The notes beneath the pieces are model-generated. The model ran no database searches and was not told the DNA's origin. It was given only the letters and a program-made list of their open reading frames with translations. Shown in pieces: positions 51,298 to 58,275 of a DNA stretch of 58,275 nucleotides; position 1 is the stretch's first letter, and each line of letters opens with the position of its first letter. The translations under genes were made by a program, and so were the position numbers. Source of the DNA: an uncultured Lachnospiraceae bacterium (GTDB taxonomy: Bacteria; Bacillota; Clostridia; Lachnospirales; Lachnospiraceae); contig CADCDW010000015.1 of the NCBI GenBank assembly GCA_902800325.1, positions 1-58,275 of the forward strand. The letters run 5' to 3'.

Positions 51298-54141
51298 TTA
51301 ATCTGAATTTATAACATTACCTTTCATTTCTGCTCCGTTTAGCTTGTCCGGATCATACATATATGCATATACAAAGCCTGCAAGTTCTATCGCATTACCG
51401 GAAGAATAACCATTTTGCAGCACACAGGTAACTGATACTTCAGGATTTTCATATGGTGCATATGAAATAAACAATGCATGGTCAGGACGTATTTCGCTTT
51501 CCTGGGCTGTACCGGATTTTCCTGCTACAGAAACATTTACCTTGTTGACAAGCTCACTTCCCGGAGTGTTTAATGTTATAACTCTCCTCATGCCATTGTG
51601 AACAGAATTCCATGTTGATGAAGATATTGACAGATTATTTAAAACTTCTGCCTGATTATCAACCAAAACATTTCCCTCATAATCGGTAACCTTATCAATC
51701 AGCGTAAGATTATAGCATGTACCACTATTGGCTACTGTTGATACATATCTTGCAAGCTGTACCGGTGCATATGAATTTTTACCCTGTCCTATGGCACTTC
51801 GAACGACGTCATTGTCAGATATACTTGGAGTTATTTCCGGCAGTTCAACACCTGATAAATCGCCAAGTCCAAACATCTTTGCGTATTTTTCAAGCCGGCT
51901 CAATCCATATGAATCACTGTAGGTTCCGTCAGCAGTCCATGCAAGAGAATACCCAACCTGATAGAAGAAAACGTTACATGAACGCTGTATGGCAGCTTCT
52001 ACATCAAGTCCACCATGTCCACTTGGATAAATCCAGCATTTTGGGGCAGGGTCGATTTTATCAAATTCGCCCGGACAGTAGACATATGAGCCCTGATCTA
52101 TAACGCCTTCCGAAAGCCCGCATACCGAAGACAAAACCTTAAACGTTGAACCGGGTGCAAGCTTTTGCTGACACGCTCGGTTATATAAAGGTGTCGTCTT
52201 ATCTTCAAGAAGCGTGTTATAATATGCAGCGTCAACCTCATTGGTCATATAGTTGTTGTCATAGCTTGGATAACTGACCATAGCAAGTACATCTCCGTTC
52301 CTTACATCGGTAACAACAATTGAACCTGAACACGGATCAAGCGCAAGCATAGCCGGCGTTATATCAAGATTGGCAATTTTCTTAAACATAAACTCATATG
52401 GGCCATATTGACCATTATTATATTCTTCGAGTTCTATATCTGAATCAGGATTTAAAACTCCTTGTAAATATAATAAATTTACAACATTATCACCTGAAAT
52501 TTCGTTTGATTTTATCATATTCTTTACAATAAGTTTGTCGAATTCAGTATCTAATGCAAGATAATTATTTACATAATCACACAATAAAATATATATCTCA
52601 TCAGAGTCATAATAATCACTTTCGGCATCAAGTAAAGAAATGTCTATCGCTTCAATACTTATGGCATATTTAAGATACTCCTCAAGCGATATCTCATCAT
52701 TGGTATATTTAACAAATTCAGGATCATCATCGGCTATAAGTGATTTATCAAATATGTCGTTTTTACTTAGTATCTCACATATATACTCCATATACTCCCG
52801 GTAATCATCAGATAAAGCCGAAAGCGGTGTGAAATCTTTGGTAAGTATTCTGTTGATTTCAGAAAGAGTATCATTTTTTCTTGCATCAAAGCGATTATAT
52901 ATGTCCTTTTCTAAGGCTGATGCGTCTGATCTTGTCATGGCTTCTATAGAAAGATAATTATTGTTAAATAATCCAAAATATACATCAGCTATAGGAATCT
53001 TAACATTTTCTCCTTCTACAACCGACGATACCGGTGCCAGATTTGCAAGAATAATAGAAGCAATTTCCTTTTCAAGTGTATCATAGCAGTATTTCTGTAA
53101 ATCTGCATCTATCGTAAGATATATATCATTTCCGGCTTCTGCCGACTTTGAATCTATGGTTTCTATAACCTTTCCAAGATTATCAACATACATGGTTTCA
53201 TAGCCGGATTCTCCCCTTAGATCCGACTCGCAGTACTGCTCTATGCCTGTTTTTCCGACAACCTCTTCACCACTGTATTTTTCTTCATCCGGTAAAGTCT
53301 TATTGTATTCGGTAAGTTCCTCATTTGATATTCTGCCTACATATCCGATTATATGTGCAAAATAAACAGCATCATTATATCTTCTTAAGGATTTAACACT
53401 AACCTCCATACCAAGCAATTCATCACCATACTCGGTTATGGCAGCGTTGCTTTGTTCACTTATATCATAGGCTATAGTTACAGGAACATACTGCTGATAT
53501 CTGTTAAGCCAAAGCTTATATCTGCAGGAGAGAATTTTCATGGCTTCTTCATCTGTATAATCGTCAGAGACCTCAAATCTTTCATATTTTAAATATTCAA
53601 CAATATCCTTTGCTGAAGCATTCTTTTGTTTATCCTCAAGTTCATCAAAATTTGTTACGGAAAAAACATTTTTCTTGAAATTTTTCAATTGTGCATCCTT
53701 AACGGTAAATTTATATTCACCATTATCGGTAAGTTCTATAGGAAAATCAACATATATCTCATCACCGTTTGATTCAAGTATGTTAATTGTTTTATATAAA
53801 ATCTGATTTTTCAGATCATTTTCAGACATATCAAGTTCAGCGGCTTTGCTTTCAATAGCCGGATCATTACCATAGATAACCGAATATGATAGTTCGTTAT
53901 AAGCTAAAAGCTTTCCGTTCCTGTCATATATATTGCCACGAACCGAATCAATATTTAATGTCTTTTCGGATTTATAGATAAAATTATCCATATGCTCCTG
54001 TCCTTCTATAATCTGAAGAACAAAAAGACGTCTTATCAGTATGGAAAAAATGACAAGAACTACAACTGTAACAGGAAAAAGCCTGTGTTTTACATAATCT
54101 AATATAATTTCCTTTATGGACGATAATATTTCTCGAATCAT
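51298..54141 (-). CDS. mrdA: Penicillin-binding protein 2 with large insertion
   Basis: A 947-residue class B PBP, the elongation transpeptidase. N-terminal membrane helix (about 22-44), dimerisation domain with RGNIYDRNGKLLA (residues 68-80), and the catalytic motifs STFK (Ser665, Lys668), SCN (721-723) and KSGT (875-878). The usual link between TIDADLQKYCYDTLEKEI and GSIVVTDVRNGDVLAMVS is interrupted by about 240 residues (362-601), mostly helical and acidic, making it about 250 residues longer than typical PBP2. It overlaps mreD by four bases. Confidence 0.95.
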   Translation of the reverse strand: MIREILSSIKEIILDYVKHRLFPVTVVVLVIFSILIRRLFVLQIIEGQEHMDNFIYKSEKTLNIDSVRGNIYDRNGKLLAYNELSYSVIYGNDPAIESKAAELDMSENDLKNQILYKTINILESNGDEIYVDFPIELTDNGEYKFTVKDAQLKNFKKNVFSVTNFDELEDKQKNASAKDIVEYLKYERFEVSDDYTDEEAMKILSCRYKLWLNRYQQYVPVTIAYDISEQSNAAITEYGDELLGMEVSVKSLRRYNDAVYFAHIIGYVGRISNEELTEYNKTLPDEEKYSGEEVVGKTGIEQYCESDLRGESGYETMYVDNLGKVIETIDSKSAEAGNDIYLTIDADLQKYCYDTLEKEIASIILANLAPVSSVVEGENVKIPIADVYFGLFNNNYLSIEAMTRSDASALEKDIYNRFDARKNDTLSEINRILTKDFTPLSALSDDYREYMEYICEILSKNDIFDKSLIADDDPEFVKYTNDEISLEEYLKYAISIEAIDISLLDAESDYYDSDEIYILLCDYVNNYLALDTEFDKLIVKNMIKSNEISGDNVVNLLYLQGVLNPDSDIELEEYNNGQYGPYEFMFKKIANLDITPAMLALDPCSGSIVVTDVRNGDVLAMVSYPSYDNNYMTNEVDAAYYNTLLEDKTTPLYNRACQQKLAPGSTFKVLSSVCGLSEGVIDQGSYVYCPGEFDKIDPAPKCWIYPSGHGGLDVEAAIQRSCNVFFYQVGYSLAWTADGTYSDSYGLSRLEKYAKMFGLGDLSGVELPEITPSISDNDVVRSAIGQGKNSYAPVQLARYVSTVANSGTCYNLTLIDKVTDYEGNVLVDNQAEVLNNLSISSSTWNSVHNGMRRVITLNTPGSELVNKVNVSVAGKSGTAQESEIRPDHALFISYAPYENPEVSVTCVLQNGYSSGNAIELAGFVYAYMYDPDKLNGAEMKGNVINSD

Positions 54142-54650
54142 TTGGCTTCCTTACCTCTGTTTTTCTCTTTGATGTTTCTGTTGACGACAACATAAAACTT
54201 ATAAATTATAACTGTTAGAAGCGCAGTTATAAGTGCTTCCGGAAGCATTATATTTTGAAAATAATCCGAAAGCTCAAGTCTTCTTTGCAAAAGAAAATAT
54301 ATAATATAAACCATAAAATTAAATACTAAATCATCAACAATTATTACAATTAACGGTAAAAGCACATCTTCAATCATATAATTTTTATGAAAAAAACCAT
54401 TTATATAACCTATAATCATATATATCAGCATAAATGGTCCCATGATATTGGATAAAAAGCAGTCCACCATAAAGCCGCAGAAAAAGCCAACCAAAAGACC
54501 TTCTTTTCTGCCTCTCATAAGTCCGAAAGACATAGTAAGAATCAAAAGAAGATTCGGTGTTATACAGTTTATATCATGAAAACCAAAGATTGTAGACTGT
54601 AATGTGAAATTTATAATTATGAGAACCGCAAGCGTTAATACCCTTCTCAT
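54138..54650 (-). CDS. mreD: Rod shape-determining protein MreD
   Basis: A 170-residue polytopic membrane protein with about five or six helices: RVLTLAVLIIINFTLQSTIF, NLLLILTMSFGLMRGRKEGL and GFFCGFMVDCFLSNIMGPF are typical of MreD. It belongs to the elongasome with MreC, RodA and PBP2. The start at 54650 follows GGAGGAAAT; the frame is open to 54686 without a better site. It ends four bases inside the PBP2 gene. Confidence 0.92.
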   Translation of the reverse strand: MRRVLTLAVLIIINFTLQSTIFGFHDINCITPNLLLILTMSFGLMRGRKEGLLVGFFCGFMVDCFLSNIMGPFMLIYMIIGYINGFFHKNYMIEDVLLPLIVIIVDDLVFNFMVYIIYFLLQRRLELSDYFQNIMLPEALITALLTVIIYKFYVVVNRNIKEKNRGKEAK

Positions 54651-54723
54651 GATTTCCTCCATTAAAAAATGAACAATATAAATCATTATTAATCATTTTT
54701 ATATGATTTCGTTTCTACGATAA

Positions 54724-55572
54724 CTAATTTATATCCTGTTTCTTATCAGTTATGATCAAAACATCTGATATATCATCAAAATCAACCGCAGGAGTAATGG
54801 TTGCAGTTATAGTAAGATTGTTTGTATCATAAGTTATTTCAGCTATATAACCAACAGTTATGCCCTGATGGAATCTTTCTGAAATATGTGAAGTGACAAC
54901 CTTATCTCCAACTGTTATTTTTGCATCCTTGTCTATATTTTTGACAACAAGCACGCCTTCCTGATAAGTATTAAGATTTCCTTCAACAGTACACAAGGCA
55001 TTTGATGGCATAATCTTGGCACTTATATTGGAATTATCATCTATTACTGCTCTTACTTTTGAATAATCATCATAACACTCGGTAATTATCCCAGCCAAAC
55101 CGTCATGACACATGACATTGGCACCGACAAACATCCCGTCCTTGGTTCCCTTGTCTATATAGAATATAGAAAACCATGAGGTTGAATCCTTGGCAAATAC
55201 ATGTGCAGCAGTTTTATTATAGTCAGGATATGTTTCATCAAGTTCATATAGAGCACGCAGCTCTTCCAATTCAGCCATTTTATTTTGATAGACGGTAATC
55301 TGTTCCTTATAATCGTCTATCTGAGTCTGGAGTTCCTTGTTTTTTTTATTTAATTCTTCAATTTCTTTTAAATTTTCAAGTTTTGAATCAGTCCATACTC
55401 CTATTTTATTAATTCCCTGCTGTATAGGTGAAACAACCATATTGGTATATTTTTTAATAAATGATATCTTATCCTGCGCAAAAAAAGAAATAATCATAAG
55501 CGCCACACAGATTATCGTCAGTGCAAGAAGCAGATATTTTGGACTTATATCTTTTTTTCTATCATATCTCAT
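54724..55572 (-). CDS. mreC: Rod shape-determining protein MreC
   Basis: A 282-residue protein with a cytoplasmic basic start, one membrane helix (about 13-29), a coiled coil (about 65-110), and the extracytoplasmic beta-barrel pair with NISAKIMPSNALCTVEGNL and GDKVVTSHISERFHQGITVGYI. It scaffolds the elongation complex. The start overlaps radC by four bases. mreB is not adjacent; here radC precedes mreC directly. Confidence 0.95.
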   Translation of the reverse strand: MRYDRKKDISPKYLLLALTIICVALMIISFFAQDKISFIKKYTNMVVSPIQQGINKIGVWTDSKLENLKEIEELNKKNKELQTQIDDYKEQITVYQNKMAELEELRALYELDETYPDYNKTAAHVFAKDSTSWFSIFYIDKGTKDGMFVGANVMCHDGLAGIITECYDDYSKVRAVIDDNSNISAKIMPSNALCTVEGNLNTYQEGVLVVKNIDKDAKITVGDKVVTSHISERFHQGITVGYIAEITYDTNNLTITATITPAVDFDDISDVLIITDKKQDIN

Positions 55573-56261
55573 AAGATAATTCCTCTTTCAGCCAGACTTA
55601 TATAACTGTCATTACCGACAATTATATGGTCAGACATATTTAAATCCATTATTTTTGCAGCCTCCATGATTTTTCTGGTTGCTACAATATCCGAATTACT
55701 CGGTTCAGGTAAACCCGAAGGATGATTATGTACAATAATAAAATTCACAGCTTCATACCTTAAAGCTTCTATAAATATTTCTCTGGGTGATATCGAAGAC
55801 GAACTGACCGTACCTTCTGAAAGCATCATTTCTTTAATTAACATATGAGAATTGGAAAAAAGCATAAGGTACACTCTCTCCTTGGTAAGATATTTGCATT
55901 TTTCCATATAATATGCCGCAATAGCATCCGGATTATTGAAGCAAAGCTCTTTTTTTAACTTTGATTCATTTATACGTTTACTAAGCTCGGTAACAGCCAT
56001 AAGCTGTGTGGCTTTAGTTTGACCGATACCTTTTATGCCGAGGAAATCCTCCCTCCGCATAAAAAACAATCCATTTAATCCCTTGTGAACATTGTGACTG
56101 TTCAAAATCTTATTGGCAAGATCTATAGAGCTTTCGTGGTTGGTACCTGTTCTTAATATAACTGCCAAAAGTTCTGCATCCGTCAAGGTTTCAATTCCGT
56201 TCAATATTGCCTTTTCATAAGGTCTTTCACAGTTTGCGATATCTTTTATTAAATTACTCAT
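55569..56261 (-). CDS. radC: RadC-family JAB/MPN-domain protein
   Basis: A 230-residue protein with a helix-hairpin-helix region (GIKGIGQTKATQLMAVTEL, about residues 72-90) and a C-terminal JAMM metal motif VHNHPSGLPEPSNSD. Despite the name its role in repair is doubtful. It lies just upstream of mreC, as in many Firmicutes. An AAAAGGAG site lies about nine bases before the ATG. Confidence 0.95.
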   Translation of the reverse strand: MSNLIKDIANCERPYEKAILNGIETLTDAELLAVILRTGTNHESSIDLANKILNSHNVHKGLNGLFFMRREDFLGIKGIGQTKATQLMAVTELSKRINESKLKKELCFNNPDAIAAYYMEKCKYLTKERVYLMLFSNSHMLIKEMMLSEGTVSSSSISPREIFIEALRYEAVNFIIVHNHPSGLPEPSNSDIVATRKIMEAAKIMDLNMSDHIIVGNDSYISLAERGIIL

Positions 56262-56322
56262 TATGTCTTCTCCTTTTCACCTCTCCGTGGTGCATAGACA
56301 TAATAATCATCAATCTAATATT

Positions 56323-57633
56323 TTAACACAAAACCAGTCCTTTTTCCATCATTTTTTGAAGTGACATCATAATTCCAAACTTTGCATGCGGATATGTGAG
56401 TCCCCCCTGGAAGTAAACCGCATAAGGCTCTTTCATCGGAGCATCAGCACTTAATTCTATAGATGCACCTGATACAAAGGCTCCGGCTGCCATAATTACC
56501 TGACTGTCATACCCCGGCATATCCCAAGGGACAGGTGTTACGAAGCTGTCTACAGGTGCAGCAGCCTGTATTCCCTCACAAAACGCTTGTATAAGCTCCG
56601 GTTTACCAAATTCTATAGCCTGAATTATATCATGTCTTTCTTCTTTTGCATCCGGGACTGACTTAAATCCGAGTCTTTCATATACATTTGCAGCAAATAC
56701 AGCTCCCTTTAAAGCTGATGCAGTAACAGTTGGTGCCATAAATATACCCTGAGCTATACTTCTTGTGACACCGAGAGAAGCACCTACCTCCTTACCAAGT
56801 CCCGGACTGGTAAGTCTGTAAGCACAGTTTTCTATACATTCTTTTGTTCCGCATATATATCCACCTATAGGAGAAAGACCGCCGCCCGGATTTTTAATGA
56901 GAGAACCTACAACCATGTCTGCGCCGACTTCAGAAGGCTCGATAGTCTCAACAAATTCTCCATAACAATTATCAACCATACATATAACATCCGGCTTAAT
57001 ATCCTTGATAAACTTTATAATATCACCGATTTCAGCGACAGAAAGTGTATGTCTGGTATCATAACCTTTTGAACGTTGAATCTCTATAAGCTTTGTATGT
57101 TCATTTATACTGTTTTTAATATTATCATAATCAAAGCTTTCATCAGGAAGTAAATCAACTTGTTTATAGGTAATTCCAAATTCTGCAAGCGACCCCTTCG
57201 ATTTTCTTACGCCTATTACTCCTTCAAGAGTATCATATACCTTACCGCAAGGTGAAAGAATCTCATCACCCGGTCTTAAATTGCCGGATAAAGCTATGGT
57301 AAGTGCATGTGTACCGCAGGTTATCTGCTGTCTGACAAGTGCATCTTCCGTTTTAAATATATGTGCATATACTTCTTCTATCGCATCTCTTCCTATATCA
57401 TTATACCCATATCCTGTTGTTCCATTAAGATGAGCCTCAGCAAATTTTGCATCCTGCATAGCTTTTATAACCTTAATCTGGTTTTGTTCGGCTATTTTAT
57501 CAATTTTTTCAAATCTGTCCTTTAAAGAAGCTTCTGTTTCGCTGCAAAAATCATAGACCTTTTCATTGATGCCAAGTTCAAGGTAATATTTTTTTAATTC
57601 ATTTAAATTATCTATATTTTTTATTATTTTCAT
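56323..57633 (-). CDS. Aluminium-resistance / methionine gamma-lyase family PLP enzyme
   Basis: A 436-residue fold-type I PLP protein. ITCGTHALTIALSGNLRPGDE holds the cofactor phosphate site, MVDNCYGEFVE the Asp that binds the pyridine ring, and GSLIKNPGGGLSP the Schiff-base Lys. This pattern matches the COG4100 family, annotated as aluminium resistance or methionine gamma-lyase; the substrate is not established. ATG 57633 follows CGGAGAT by six bases. It lies next to miaA, a common clostridial arrangement. Confidence 0.9.
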   Translation of the reverse strand: MKIIKNIDNLNELKKYYLELGINEKVYDFCSETEASLKDRFEKIDKIAEQNQIKVIKAMQDAKFAEAHLNGTTGYGYNDIGRDAIEEVYAHIFKTEDALVRQQITCGTHALTIALSGNLRPGDEILSPCGKVYDTLEGVIGVRKSKGSLAEFGITYKQVDLLPDESFDYDNIKNSINEHTKLIEIQRSKGYDTRHTLSVAEIGDIIKFIKDIKPDVICMVDNCYGEFVETIEPSEVGADMVVGSLIKNPGGGLSPIGGYICGTKECIENCAYRLTSPGLGKEVGASLGVTRSIAQGIFMAPTVTASALKGAVFAANVYERLGFKSVPDAKEERHDIIQAIEFGKPELIQAFCEGIQAAAPVDSFVTPVPWDMPGYDSQVIMAAGAFVSGASIELSADAPMKEPYAVYFQGGLTYPHAKFGIMMSLQKMMEKGLVLC

Positions 57634-57753
57634 TTTTATCTCCGACTTCAAAAGTAGTTTTGTTTACATAATATTATTATATTTACTTTGTTACAAGTAT
57701 TTTTTATTATTCTATTATAATGCAGGTATCAAATGCACCTTTTGACATTTATG

Positions 57754-58275
57754 TCACAGTATTCTTTTATCTTTTAAAATATTTAGCATATAATCAAGGC
57801 ACTTATCATCTGTATCATATATATCCTTGTCAACCCATAAAACATCTTTTTCGCGTCTGAACCATGTAAGCTGTCTTTTTGCAAAATGTCTCGTATCACG
57901 TTTTAAAATATATACAGCTTCGTCAATGCTAATTTCACCTTTTAAATATGCATATATTTCTTTATAACCAAGTCCCTGCATGGAAACCATGTCAGATGTA
58001 AGCTTATACTTATTAATTAAACTCTGTACTTCACCAATAAGGCCTTGTTCAAGCATAATATCAATTCTTTTTTCTATACGCTTATAAAGCTTTGACCTGT
58101 CACAATTAAGTACAAAATAAGCATAATTATATGGGGAACTTTTTGCCCGTTCTGCCTTATTATGCTCAGATATTTTTTCTCCGGTCTGGTGATAATACTC
58201 GAGAGCTCTTATAACCTTTTTTGAATTATTAAAATGAATATCCTGTGCTGATTTTTCATCTATTTCTTTCAACAT
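57754..58275 (-). CDS. miaA: tRNA dimethylallyltransferase, C-terminal part (partial)
   Basis: The last 173 residues of MiaA, which prenylates A37 of tRNAs reading U-starting codons. The fragment starts at the VD-x-x-SA-x-x-IH region, with KKVIRALEYYHQTGEK, then MVSMQGLGYKEIYAYLKGEI, and the C-terminal RDTRHFAKRQLTWFRRE. The N-terminal P-loop part (about 130 residues) lies beyond the right edge. The Met at the edge is internal, not the start. Confidence 0.95.
   Translation of the reverse strand: MLKEIDEKSAQDIHFNNSKKVIRALEYYHQTGEKISEHNKAERAKSSPYNYAYFVLNCDRSKLYKRIEKRIDIMLEQGLIGEVQSLINKYKLTSDMVSMQGLGYKEIYAYLKGEISIDEAVYILKRDTRHFAKRQLTWFRREKDVLWVDKDIYDTDDKCLDYMLNILKDKRIL

Overview
The window is 58 kb of low-GC chromosome from an anaerobic Firmicute, most likely a Clostridia member close to Lachnospiraceae. 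This placement is inferred from gene content and order; no 16S or tRNA gene is present to confirm it. Supporting signs are an L27 with a cleavable N-terminal extension next to its Prp protease, an L21 leader RNA, a short HisG paired with HisZ, the sporulation genes yqfC-yqfD, a Cheo-box-type LexA site, and a radC-mreCD-PBP2-minCD-rodA wall and division cluster.

Layout, + strand. 1-83 is the tail of an unidentified gene with a terminator. 298-5165 is an ABC-2 exporter (one ATPase, two permeases) with its own LuxR-type two-component system. 5222-10978 is a ribosome and GTPase block: L21 leader, rplU, prp, rpmA, a structured RNA element, obgE, yhbY, nadD, yqeK, rsfS and an HD-GYP membrane protein. 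11058 is an orphan small protein, and lexA faces it on the - strand under its own LexA boxes. 12275-17818 holds histidine genes hisZ-hisG-hisD-hisB and a fused HisF-like/HisI/HisE protein. 17892-22104 carries a 49-residue membrane protein, alaS and a CapA-family protein. 22135-30094 carries rpsU, yqfC-yqfD-phoH, ybeY, a DUF3048 lipoprotein, a BofC-like protein and two overlapping flavoproteins. 30101-33378 is a 34-bp tandem repeat followed by proB, DUF896, 5-FTHF cyclo-ligase and proA.

33.4-40.5 kb looks like an accessory segment. It holds a 70-bp palindromic repeat cluster, a MoxR ATPase/VWA pair, hipBA with three evenly spaced operators, a cytidylate-kinase-like protein, an MNT/HEPN toxin-antitoxin pair, and a convergent tyrosine recombinase with its own strong promoter and an unusual leader.

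40.5-58.3 kb is one long - strand housekeeping region: miaA (partial), a PLP enzyme of the aluminium-resistance/methionine gamma-lyase family, radC, mreC, mreD, PBP2 (with a large insertion), minC, minD, rodA, mgsA, a D-Ala-D-Ala carboxypeptidase, an HlyD-like protein, yggS, sepF, divIVA, aroB, lspA and an rluD-family gene. It ends at a clear terminator (40512-40552). The genes in it jointly serve cell elongation, division-site placement and envelope maturation.

No tRNA, rRNA, CRISPR array or insertion sequence was found. The features most worth checking are the degenerate HisF domain on HisIE, the 39-bp-spaced hipBA operators, the RNA element before obgE, the palindromic repeat clusters, the PBP2 insertion, and the recombinase leader.
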